Positions 1-6,411 of a stretch of DNA of 7,636 bases are shown here, piece after piece (the first letter of the stretch is position 1; each line of letters begins with the position of its first letter). Location: the NCBI GenBank assembly GCA_030693105.1, contig JAUYBK010000176.1:1-7636 (forward strand). Reading direction: 5' to 3'. Under the pieces are notes generated by a model that ran no database searches, was not told where the DNA came from, and saw only the letters and a list, made by a program, of their open reading frames with translations. The position numbers and the translations under genes were made by a program. This DNA comes from Methanobacteriaceae archaeon. GTDB taxonomy: Archaea; Methanobacteriota; Methanobacteria; Methanobacteriales; Methanobacteriaceae.

Positions 1-1165
1 CCACCAGTTCCTTCACTTCATCCGAGAAAAGTTCAGGTGAGGCTTCCACCTTAACTTCCATCTGGTCCAGGTGCTGGGGCCGGGTAACGATGATCTGGTA
101 GTGGGGTTCTATGCCGTCGATCTTCAAAAGGGCCTTTTCTACCTGGGAGGGGAAGACGGCCACTCCCCTGACTTTCAGCATATCATCGGTACGGCCGGTA
201 ATCCGGGCCATCTTAACTAAAGTACGGCCACAGGAACATTCTACCCTTCTAAGGGTAGTTAAATCCTTGGTTCTAAAACGAATAATAGGCATACCCTCCC
301 GGGTAAGGGTGGTCAAGACCATCTCGCCCCGCTCTCCTTCGGGCAGGTTTTCTTGGGTGTTCGGGTCGATGATTTCCGGATAAAAATGGTCCTCCATAAC
401 GTGCAGCCCGTCCTGTTCGGGACACTCCAGGGCCACCCCCGGTCCTATAATTTCAGTAAGGCCATAGATATTATAGGCCGGGGCGTGGAATCGTCTTTGT
501 ATTTCCTGCCTCATTTCTTCCGTCCACATCTCGGCACCGAAGCCAACAGCCTTTAAATTTAAACTTTTCGTATCTAATCCCTCTTCAACAGCCACTTCTG
601 CCAAGTAAAGCCCATAAGAGGGGGTGAATATAACTACACTGGCTCCAAAGTCCTGCATAATCTCGATCTGCCTTTTTGTCTGGCCGGTGCTGATGGGTAT
701 CACAGTGCAGCCAATGTTCTGGGCCCCGTAGTGCACACCGAACCCTCCGGTGAAAAGACCATACCCATGAGTGTTCTGGATGATATCATCCTCATCTGCT
801 CCGAACATGGTCAGACCCCGGGCCATGACCTCCGCCCATAAATCCAAGTCTCCTTTTGTGTAACCGGAGACTACAGGTTTTCCAGTGGTACCTGATGAAG
901 TGTGGACTTCCACAATCTCCCGGCGGGGAACTGCAAACATCCCAAAAGGATATGATTCCCTTAGATCTTTTTTAGTGGTGAAGGGAAGTTTTTGGATGTC
1001 TTCCAAGCTTTTAATGTCTTCAGGTTTAACACCCGCTTCATCTAAGCGTTTTTTATAGTAAGGTACATCTTCGTAAGCTCTTTTAACAACTTCCTGCAGC
1101 CTTTTAAGTTGTAATTCTTCTCTTTTATCATGTTGCATACATTCTGCTTCTTCATTCCAGATCAT
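1..1165 (-). CDS. paaK: Phenylacetate-CoA ligase (PaaK family), 3' end outside window
   Basis: AMP-forming acyl-CoA ligase that would convert phenylacetate or a related aryl acetate, ATP and CoA to the aryl-acetyl-CoA in the cytoplasm. The minus strand is open for 388 codons from ATG 1165-1163 to the window edge. Visible landmarks are the ATP-binding P-loop TSSGTTGKP at residues 89-97, the adenylate motif YGLTE at 234-238, RFRTKD at 296-301 (the Asp is the usual ribose contact) and the hinge region GRTDDMLKVRG at 324-334. Cys248, His255 and the CSC at 310-312 recur in this family and may bind a metal. Family members are about 430 residues, so roughly 45 C-terminal residues are missing here. 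AGGGGAT lies 3 bases before the ATG. It sits 40 bases after the PsbP-like gene on the same strand and could be cotranscribed. In methanogens such ligases are linked to indolepyruvate ferredoxin oxidoreductase and use of aryl acetates for aromatic amino acids; that role is inference here. Confidence 0.93.
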   Translation of the reverse strand, partial: MIWNEEAECMQHDKREELQLKRLQEVVKRAYEDVPYYKKRLDEAGVKPEDIKSLEDIQKLPFTTKKDLRESYPFGMFAVPRREIVEVHTSSGTTGKPVVSGYTKGDLDLWAEVMARGLTMFGADEDDIIQNTHGYGLFTGGFGVHYGAQNIGCTVIPISTGQTKRQIEIMQDFGASVVIFTPSYGLYLAEVAVEEGLDTKSLNLKAVGFGAEMWTEEMRQEIQRRFHAPAYNIYGLTEIIGPGVALECPEQDGLHVMEDHFYPEIIDPNTQENLPEGERGEMVLTTLTREGMPIIRFRTKDLTTLRRVECSCGRTLVKMARITGRTDDMLKVRGVAVFPSQVEKALLKIDGIEPHYQIIVTRPQHLDQMEVKVEASPELFSDEVKELV

Positions 1166-1205
1166 GTTATCCCCTGGGGTCCAATTTGGTAAAATCTCAA
1201 TGATA

Positions 1206-1883
1206 TCAGGCCTGTTCCTTAACATGGAAACTATTGAGAACCAGATCCATCTGGTCCTTATAATCTAGTAAAGATTGGTTGAATACAAAAACTATAAAGT
1301 ACACTTTTTTATTCTTTTCCAGGGCAATGCCCCTGGTGAGGAAGGTTCCTGATTCACTCTTAGTACTGGCCTCTACATTATAGGCTTTGGTATTATCTAC
1401 GGTTATAACCTGTTCGTAGGTTATGTTGCTGGTCTGATTGATGTTGGCTTTCCATAGGAGTAATTTATCTCTTAAAGTCATGTTTCCCAAGGCTTCTGAG
1501 AAGACTGAAAATAGATTATCCTGATCCTTCATCACCGTAACTATCATGGGCGGAGCTACATCGGTGGATACATTCCAGTCTAAAGGATAATTAAACGAGA
1601 TGTTACTATTTTCATAATGATTAAAGGTGGTATTACTCTGATTGGAATTGTTGGTTAGGTTAGGAATAGGTTTAGTATTTCCATTCCCAGAATAGATCAA
1701 TGCAGCAGCAAGCACTAGACAGATTATAACAGCAAAAATCAATATTAAACGTTTGTTAGCCAATATAAATCCTTTTTTAGCCAGAACTTTTTTTGATAGG
1801 GAATCGACACGGGATTTTTCAGACGCACTTTTTCTGTTGAGAACTTTTTTCTCATCTACCTTTTTTTTAGAAGGTTTTAACAC
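1206..1883 (-). CDS. Single-pass surface protein with PsbP-like ectodomain
   Basis: A 225-residue protein of unknown function. Residues 1-44 are Lys-rich and cytoplasmic (KPSKKKVDEKK and further basic runs), residues 45-64 form one hydrophobic helix (LILIFAVIICLVLAAALIYS in part), and the rest should lie outside the cell. After an Asn/Thr/Ser-rich linker (about 66-90), residues 90-222 resemble the PsbP-like fold common in methanogens: an opening ISFNYPLDW (95-103), then alternating strands and a closing LNSFHV. Ten N-X-S/T sequons occur outside the membrane (N75, 78, 81, 84, 94, 104, 134, 149, 153, 202), so heavy archaeal N-glycosylation is likely. The start is GTG at 1883, chosen because a GGTGAT ribosome site ends 3 bases before it. 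It precedes the ligase gene by 40 bases on the same strand. There are no catalytic residues to suggest an enzyme; a cell-surface or pseudomurein-associated role is inference only. Confidence 0.85.
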   Translation of the reverse strand: MLKPSKKKVDEKKVLNRKSASEKSRVDSLSKKVLAKKGFILANKRLILIFAVIICLVLAAALIYSGNGNTKPIPNLTNNSNQSNTTFNHYENSNISFNYPLDWNVSTDVAPPMIVTVMKDQDNLFSVFSEALGNMTLRDKLLLWKANINQTSNITYEQVITVDNTKAYNVEASTKSESGTFLTRGIALEKNKKVYFIVFVFNQSLLDYKDQMDLVLNSFHVKEQA

Positions 1884-2105
1884 CCTATCACCGCCATGAA
1901 GAGTAGTTATTGAAATTATTAATATTATTATGTGATATATGAGTAATTATAAACTCATTATACCTAATTTTTAGATACTATTATTTTTTGAAGACGTATA
2001 AGCTTAGCGACATGAATTCCTATATTATTATATACTTAATTAATAATCATTATAATTTAAGGGTAGTTATCTTTCCATTTAATCATACTATTCAGGAGTT
2101 TAGGC
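1884..2105. promoter_or_regulatory. AT-rich divergent intergenic region
   Basis: This stretch separates the minus-strand surface protein gene from the plus-strand symporter remnant and hydrolase, so it should hold promoters for both directions. TATA-like candidates are TTATATAC at 2028-2035 for the plus strand and, read on the minus strand, TTTATAAT at about 1947-1954. Base composition is so AT-rich that chance matches are expected, so neither assignment is firm. The 76-codon reading frame that begins at 1988 has a TTG start, no ribosome site and low-complexity content, and I do not consider it a gene. No RNA structure was recognised. Confidence 0.4.
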
Positions 2106-2225
2106 ATGGATTTACTGATATTAGTTATAGTAGTTTTCGTATACCTTTTAATGATAAGTTATGTGTGCTATATTGCCTGGAAACGCACCAAAAGTGCGGA
2201 CGATTATTTTTATTATGAAGTTTAA
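2106..2225 (+). pseudogene. Severed N-terminus of a sodium:solute symporter (39-codon ORF)
   Basis: A short ORF with an unusually good start: AGGAG at 2094-2098, 7 bases before ATG 2106. It encodes 39 residues: one hydrophobic helix (residues about 3-24, MDLLILVIVVFVYLL then MISYVCYIA), then WKRTKSADDY at 25-34, then YYEV and a stop. The helix followed by a W-K-R-T-K-S-A-D-D-Y block is the characteristic N-terminus of sodium:solute symporter (SSS) family proteins, which normally continue with an AGR-type motif and about 12 more membrane helices. Here the similarity ends after residue 34-35 (about base 2208), only a few bases before the hydrolase ATG at 2215. The simplest reading is a deletion that removed the rest of the symporter and joined its 5' end to the hydrolase. 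It could still be translated as a small membrane peptide and couple translation into the hydrolase, whose start it overlaps. A genuine conserved small protein is the alternative. Confidence 0.6.
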
Positions 2226-3042
2226 AGAATTTCCTTTTAAAAAAAGCAAGGTAAAAAGCTGGGAAGAAGTTTTCCATAATCCTCGCCCCATAACCCTGGA
2301 AACTTTTAACGTTGGTACTGTGGTTATTAACCGTAGAGGAACCCTAAATCCAGTGCATCCTCACGCAGAAACGGTTCTAGATGAGCAGATGGAAGTACCC
2401 CTATTGGCCCACCTGGTTCACCATGAAAAAAAGGGAGATTATCTTTTAGATGCCGGGTTGGATGCTTCGTATTATTTAGATTCACTTGGAGGTCTGGAAG
2501 GATCAGAAGTGGACGAATTCAACCAGAATAAGAATGAAAATATTGCTTATCACCTTGATAGAAATAATATCCATTTAAAAGGAGTCTTCTTTAGCCATTT
2601 ACATGCTGACCACGCAGCTGGACAGCGCGAACTTCCTCATGATATCCCTTACGCTGTGAGTAATGGAGAATATGAAGATTATCATCCTGAAGTTCACGGG
2701 GACTTTTTAGCGGGACTGGCCAATCTCGAGGAAATAGATTTCACTAAAGCTGATAATATTCCTCCCCTTGGTCCCACTGTAGATTTATTAGGCGACGGAT
2801 CATTGTGGGCTATTTCTACACAAGGTCACACCCGGGGACATATCTCTTTTTTAGTAAATGGTCTAGATGGGCCGGTATTTTTAACCATGGACGCTGCTTT
2901 TATTCAGGAGAACTTGGATCGAGGGGTGGCTCCCCGTGACTATACATGGGATGTTGAAATGGCTCAGGAGACTTTAGAGAAGATAATTAAATTTTTAGGG
3001 CAGTATCCGCAGTGTAGGGTGCGGGTGGGCCACGAACTCTAA
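2215..3042 (+). CDS. Metallo-beta-lactamase-fold hydrolase
   Basis: A 275-residue soluble hydrolase of the metallo-beta-lactamase superfamily. All metal ligands of a binuclear zinc site are present: HLHADH at 128-133 (His128, His130, Asp132, His133), His205 in GHTRGH, Asp226 in TMDAAF, and His273 in VGHEL. The layout resembles the lactonase-like branch (N-acyl homoserine lactonase relatives), but the substrate cannot be read from the sequence. The protein ends two residues after the last ligand, so it may have lost a short C-terminal tail. I chose ATG 2215 because the frame upstream (possible ATG at 2161) is only the out-of-frame reading of the symporter remnant and shows no family-like sequence. 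No convincing Shine-Dalgarno precedes 2215. Its start lies inside the preceding 39-codon ORF, whose stop is at 2223-2225, so termination-reinitiation is a plausible way to translate it. No other partner gene is adjacent. Confidence 0.88.
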   Translation: MKFKEFPFKKSKVKSWEEVFHNPRPITLETFNVGTVVINRRGTLNPVHPHAETVLDEQMEVPLLAHLVHHEKKGDYLLDAGLDASYYLDSLGGLEGSEVDEFNQNKNENIAYHLDRNNIHLKGVFFSHLHADHAAGQRELPHDIPYAVSNGEYEDYHPEVHGDFLAGLANLEEIDFTKADNIPPLGPTVDLLGDGSLWAISTQGHTRGHISFLVNGLDGPVFLTMDAAFIQENLDRGVAPRDYTWDVEMAQETLEKIIKFLGQYPQCRVRVGHEL

Positions 3043-3183
3043 AAATCGCTTTCGGGTTAAAATTTTTCTTATACTCTAACTCTTAAATGGGTCTTAAATT
3101 TTGCCCCCTGGTTTCAATGAATAAATCTATTTCTTATGGGCTGAAAAAAAATCGTATTAATAACAGTTTTATTGGACACTAAA

Positions 3184-3228
3184 CTTATAAAATAATGTTT
3201 AAGAAAAACTGGTTTTTGGGGGTAGTTT
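3184..3228 (+). promoter_or_regulatory. Promoter and ribosome site of the broken flavodoxin gene
   Basis: TTATAAAATA at 3185-3194 fits an archaeal TATA box and would place transcription start about 25 bases downstream. GGGGGT at 3218-3223 is a reasonable Shine-Dalgarno 5 bases before codon 3229. That codon is now ATA rather than ATG, so the expression signals survive although the start codon does not. The preceding 140 bases after the hydrolase hold no gene; they contain short T-rich runs that may end its transcript. Confidence 0.45.
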
Positions 3229-3696
3229 ATAAAAAATCTCATTATTTGCAAGTCATATCATCATCTGAGCACGGAAAAGATAGCAAAAGCCAGGGCTGAA
3301 ACCTTGAACTCAAAACTCGTTAAAGTTGAAGATGTGAAGGGAGAAGAGTTGGCGGATTAGGACCTGATAGGCTTTGGGTTGGGTATCTACAATCTAAAAC
3401 ATCATAAAGACCTGATTGGATTTATAGGGAACATGCCATCCATGGACAAGAAAGTATTCGTTTTTTCGACCTCTGGAAACTACCGGGAGAAACATCACGA
3501 TCTTATCAAAGAGAAGTTGAATGAAAAAGATTGTAAAATAGTCGGCAAGTTCACCTGTTTCGGTGAATTCAGACCATTAGGGTTCAATTTGGACATGGAC
3601 GGGCCATTGGCATTTATATTTGGTAAGAATAAAGATCATCCTGATGAGAAAGATTTAGATAATGCTCGGGAGTTTGCTAAGGGTCTTTTAAAATGA
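3229..3696 (+). pseudogene. Flavodoxin-family protein, start codon lost and in-frame amber
   Basis: The frame from 3229 to the stop at 3694-3696 gives 155 codon positions that read as one flavodoxin-like domain: KNLIICKSYHHLSTEKIAKA (first strand, FMN phosphate loop region and helix 1), LADxDLIGFGLGIYN (second loop, residues 41-55), KVFVFSTSGNY (third FMN loop), KIVGKFTCFGEF and a final helix KDLDNAREFAKGLLK. Two lesions break it. The expected ATG at 3229 is ATA, with a ribosome site correctly placed before it, and codon 3358-3360 is TAG exactly where the family has Tyr or a similar residue (A-D-x-D-L-I-G-F-G). The piece downstream of the amber (from a TTG at 3379, 105 residues) lacks the first FMN loop and is unlikely to work alone. 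The family would be an FMN electron carrier or NADPH-dependent reductase partner. Pyrrolysine at the TAG is considered and disfavoured. Confidence 0.78.
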
Positions 3697-3730
3697 ATAG
3701 TTCCTGACATTCGTAAAATTCCCCCAAGAT

Positions 3731-3792
3731 TTTATACAAACTTTTAATGTCAATAATTAATTAAATTTCTATGCCAATGGTGGAATTAGGAT
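3731..3792 (+). promoter_or_regulatory. Leader of the DUF998 pseudogene
   Basis: TTTATACAAA at 3731-3740 is a TATA-like box about 50 bases before ATG 3793. GGTGG at 3779-3783 lies 9 bases before that ATG and may serve as ribosome site; the AGGAT that touches the ATG is too close. Low confidence because the region is AT-rich. Confidence 0.3.
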
Positions 3793-4346
3793 ATGGCTGA
3801 TAATATTGGGACACTTATACAAACGCAAAACTGGCAAAGAATCTTCGCTCTTTGTGGCATCGTTGCGCCGATACTCTTCACGCTTCTGGTGATAGTGGCA
3901 AGCCTTATACGGCCTGAATATAGCCAGACCCACAATTTTGTCAGCGACCTAGGTGTCGGGCCCTATGCGATAATCTAAAATACCAATTTCATTATTTTCG
4001 GTCTTTTATCCATCGGTTTATCTCTCGGACTTCTAGGTTTACCAACTCCACAAGGTAGAGCCCTGAAAGCGGGCATATGTTTTGTAATAATATTCGGTTT
4101 AGGAATATTGTTTGCTGGAGTATTTCCTGAGATTATCTCTCACAAGGTCCGCATAATCTGGTAAGTGCCACTGCAGTCATCTCAATCATAGCAGCCCAAC
4201 TGCTGATCTGGCAAGGATTAAGAAAGGAAGATAGCACTGTGTGGGGAAGATATAGAACATATTCACTGATAAGCGATTTATTAATAATTATTTTGGTTAT
4301 TCTGCTTAAGGTTGCCATTTCTTATCAAAAAAAACCAATGTATTAA
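3793..4346 (+). pseudogene. DUF998-family membrane protein, broken by stop and frameshift
   Basis: Joined across its lesions this reads as a multi-pass DUF998-type protein of unknown function. The N-terminus runs MADNIGTLIQTQNWQRIF, then a first helix (CGIVAPILFTLLVIVASLI) and the family-typical HNFVSDLGVGPYA. Lesion 1 is TAA at 3976-3978 where Gln (CAA) fits between II and NTNFIIFG. The frame then continues through two more helices to AGVFPE at about 4131. Lesion 2 is a one-base loss there: GAGATT where GAGGATT would keep the frame; the next frame resumes at 4131 as DYLSQGPHNLVSATAV and carries two more helices to 4346. A probable lesion 3 is one A missing from the A8 tract at 4327-4334, since the shifted frame continues with GLIRFHTPIPWRE up to about 4453. 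Five helices are visible. Two or three independent lesions make a true pseudogene more likely than sequencing error. It follows the broken flavodoxin by about 100 bases. Confidence 0.82.
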
Positions 4347-4518
4347 GTGAAGGGTTGATACGGTTCCACACACCGATACCATGGAGGGAAGATGGTATTG
4401 GCAGTAAAAAGGTCCTAAAAGCGGGTATCTGTAAGGTTCATAATTATTTTTAAAAACACTTAATTCTTCCTGCCAGATAATCAAAGAAAATTAGAAGGTT
4501 GGCTTACATAATATAACC

Positions 4519-4533
4519 AGAAGAATATCTTCT
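4519..4533. repeat. Short perfect inverted repeat upstream of the DUF2193 operon
   Basis: AGAAGA and TCTTCT (6 bases each) flank the centre ATA. It sits about 80-95 bases before the likely TATA box of the operon. It could be a small operator or the stem ending transcription from the pseudogene region, since A/T-rich runs follow. In AT-rich DNA a repeat this short can arise by chance. Confidence 0.3.
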
Positions 4534-4603
4534 AAAAAAAGTATTTTAAAAAAAAATTTCAGGAGTACAACGAGGGTTATCAAAGGAGATTAAGTCACCA
4601 TTA

Positions 4604-4678
4604 TGCTTTAAACTATTTAATAGAAATCAAAATTGCATTAAAAATCACTTTCATTGGATTTTAAAAAATCGAGGTGAT
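4604..4678 (+). promoter_or_regulatory. Probable promoter and ribosome site of the DUF2193-DUF2180-aqpM operon
   Basis: TATTTAATA at 4614-4622 is a plausible TATA box, giving a transcript start near 4645-4650 and a leader of about 35 bases. GAGGTGAT at 4671-4678 is a near-ideal archaeal Shine-Dalgarno. It ends 0 bases before ATG 4679 and 3 bases before ATG 4682; the 3-base spacing matches the other well-placed sites in this window, so 4682 is preferred. An AAAGGAGAT upstream at about 4582-4590 leads only to ATG CTT TAA at 4603 and is not used for a gene. No gene lies between 4454 and 4681. Confidence 0.5.
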
Positions 4679-4681
4679 ATG

Positions 4682-6181
4682 ATGCGGGATTTATATGAAA
4701 AAATGGTAAATGAAGCACTAATGGCTCAAAAAGCCGATTTAGGGGTTATTAAAAAAAATAGGGGAAAAAAATTCAAGATTGAGGATACCAAGGCCTATCT
4801 GGACGTTGTTAAAAAGATGGAAGCAATTGGGGAACAGAGTGAGGCAGTTATCAACCTCCACGTGGACTCTGTGAAAACCCACTACCATCTCCTCAACAGC
4901 CTCACCAGCACTATCCGTCCCGAAGACGACCCCTTCGTAGAACACTACCAGACCCCGGCCATACTGGAAATACTCTGCGAAGAAGACCCCCAGTTCCAGG
5001 GCAGTGTGGAAAAGTTCACAGCAGCAGTTAAAAAGTCCGAAGCCATGATTGGTAAGGAAGTGGTCCGCCGGTACGGCGGGTTCTATGGGCCAACCTGTGT
5101 GGTGGACTTTGCACTCATGCCGGGCAGCACCAGCAACGTGGTCAACCAGATACTTAAAACCACTGAAATTCCTTTAGAACATAAACAGGCCATTCTATCT
5201 GCTAAATCTTGGGGAATGAACACTTCCTATGGGATAGGTGAAGTATTCTCCCAGAAAGTAGAAAACGGAGCCACCCTATCTGAAGCAATAGAGAATGAAC
5301 TGCAGATGATCCAGAAGATCTACCAAACACCGGTAGAGGCACAAGCAGAACTAATGGTTTCGTTGGGTCACACTTCTTTTGATGTTAGAAAGTACATGGC
5401 GGGATATAAGGATAAGATTAAAAAAACAGTCACGGAAGCAGTGGATGACGGGGTGCATTATGGAAACATTCTCACGGTCCCGGCCTACTGTGTGGGTGAT
5501 ATCTCCCACCACATATCCCAGTCCACCTTCAACATGTGCAAAGACGACGTGATAATGGCTGTTATCGAAGCCACCACGGGAGTGATGGAATCCACCCTAA
5601 GAAATGCCCTCCCTGATTTTAAAAGTGAGGTAGAAATATTGTCCTTGGCCACTGGCTCTTCGGCATGTGCCGTGGAGTACATACTGGAATTAGACGGTTT
5701 TAATGCACCAATGGTGGTGGACCTTTTAACTAAAAGGTTCCACAACTACGTGCAACTTTACCCCACCCGGGGAGCCGCAGCCGAACTTCACAACTGCGAC
5801 TTCATGGACATGATCTACCGGGGATGGAACCACCTGGACCAGGCCCGCCGCCTCCAAAATGGGTTTCCCGGAAAATTAGAACCCCGAGTAGGAAAATTCA
5901 AGGTGGATCTGGATCCCATACACCAGGACCAGGTCCTCATGAACCCCCAACGCTACACCTACCCAGCCTGTGCCATAACCGTGCGTTTCTCATCTTTAAT
6001 GCGCTTAGCTGACTATCCTTGCTTGTTAACCAGTGAACCAGTCACTGCCACTTTGATGACCAACATCATTGCCCTTAACAAAGAAAACCCGGCGGCGCCC
6101 ATAAGGAGTTGTAAAAACTGTGCTGCTGCCAGCCTGGTGGAATTCAGACACAAACATTGCCAGTGGAAAGAAGCAGTATAA
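4682..6181 (+). CDS. DUF2193-family protein, function unknown
   Basis: A 499-residue soluble protein that I recognise as the DUF2193 family, typical of methanogens; its reaction is unknown. The N-terminus is helical and charged (MRDLYEKMVNEALMAQ). The middle holds Gly- and His-bearing segments that look like a folded catalytic or binding core: VRRYGGFYGPTCVVDF near residue 130, LMPGSTSNVVNQ, SWGMNTSYGIGEV, GNILTVPAYCVGDISHHISQ near 265-285, and EATTGVMES. The C-terminus ends in a Cys/His cluster, CKNC at 477-480 and HKHC at 490-493, which could bind zinc or an iron-sulfur centre. No signal peptide or membrane helix is visible. ATG 4679 is in frame directly before 4682 and is the alternative start. 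It is the first gene of a tight operon, 14 bases before the DUF2180 gene. Its full family-like length argues that it is intact. Confidence 0.85.
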   Translation: MRDLYEKMVNEALMAQKADLGVIKKNRGKKFKIEDTKAYLDVVKKMEAIGEQSEAVINLHVDSVKTHYHLLNSLTSTIRPEDDPFVEHYQTPAILEILCEEDPQFQGSVEKFTAAVKKSEAMIGKEVVRRYGGFYGPTCVVDFALMPGSTSNVVNQILKTTEIPLEHKQAILSAKSWGMNTSYGIGEVFSQKVENGATLSEAIENELQMIQKIYQTPVEAQAELMVSLGHTSFDVRKYMAGYKDKIKKTVTEAVDDGVHYGNILTVPAYCVGDISHHISQSTFNMCKDDVIMAVIEATTGVMESTLRNALPDFKSEVEILSLATGSSACAVEYILELDGFNAPMVVDLLTKRFHNYVQLYPTRGAAAELHNCDFMDMIYRGWNHLDQARRLQNGFPGKLEPRVGKFKVDLDPIHQDQVLMNPQRYTYPACAITVRFSSLMRLADYPCLLTSEPVTATLMTNIIALNKENPAAPIRSCKNCAAASLVEFRHKHCQWKEAV

Positions 6182-6195
6182 AGGACGTGAAACCA

Positions 6196-6408
6196 ATGAA
6201 ATGTTATATTTGCGCTCAGGAAGGAAAAGACACCGATGCTCTAGCCATATGCATCGTTTGTGGAATGGGACTCTGCCAGGACCACCTGATACGACAGGAA
6301 GTGGATGTTTGGGAGGGAGGGTATCCCTTCCCGGCAGAAAAACTCGAAAAAACGGTGCCCCGTATATTATGTGGCTTCTGCTACCACTCCCTGAAGGGGA
6401 GGGAATAG
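6196..6408 (+). CDS. DUF2180-family small Cys-rich (zinc-binding type) protein
   Basis: A 70-residue protein recognised as the methanogen DUF2180 family, with no known function. Its potential metal ligands are in four paired groups: Cys3 and Cys6 (CYIC), Cys19 and Cys22 (CIVC), Cys27 and His30 (CQDH), and Cys59 and Cys62 (CGFC, followed by His64). The interleaved spacing resembles a two-site treble-clef, RING or B-box-like fold, so it probably holds two structural zincs and acts as an adaptor or partner. The start is ATG 6196: an in-frame TTG at 6157 lies inside the upstream gene and adds a stretch with no family character, whereas MKCYIC is the usual opening. A partial ribosome site, AGGACGTGA, precedes it. 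It lies 14 bases after DUF2193 and 3 bases before aqpM, so translation is likely coupled. Confidence 0.83.
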   Translation: MKCYICAQEGKDTDALAICIVCGMGLCQDHLIRQEVDVWEGGYPFPAEKLEKTVPRILCGFCYHSLKGRE

Positions 6409-6411
6409 GAA

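Noticed and set aside
111..556. Two plus-strand ORFs of 90 and 67 codons
   Set aside because: They lie antisense within the phenylacetate-CoA ligase, which is continuously open and carries all its motifs on the minus strand.
1171..1179. CCCCTGGGG palindrome as an operator before the ligase gene
   Set aside because: It largely coincides with the AGGGGAT ribosome site and is too short to be distinguished from chance.
1988..2218. 76-codon ORF on the plus strand
   Set aside because: TTG start without ribosome site, low-complexity AT-driven sequence, and it overlaps out of frame with the symporter remnant, which has a strong ribosome site.
3358..3360. TAG as a pyrrolysine codon in the flavodoxin gene
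   Set aside because: The start codon is also lost (ATA), the site fits a Tyr-like residue rather than an inserted special residue, and Methanobacteriales generally lack the pyl genes. No pyl gene is in the window.
4133..4484. Two minus-strand ORFs of 61 and 67 codons
   Set aside because: Antisense to the DUF998 pseudogene, whose plus-strand frames give the recognisable helices; no ribosome site on the minus strand.
5824..6012. Pro/Gly-rich 62-codon plus-strand ORF
   Set aside because: Out-of-frame reading of the GC-rich, Pro- and His-coding part of DUF2193; no start signal and no family-like sequence.
6157..6195. TTG at 6157 as start of the DUF2180 gene
   Set aside because: It lies inside the end of DUF2193 and adds 13 residues without family character; ATG 6196 gives the usual MKCYIC opening.
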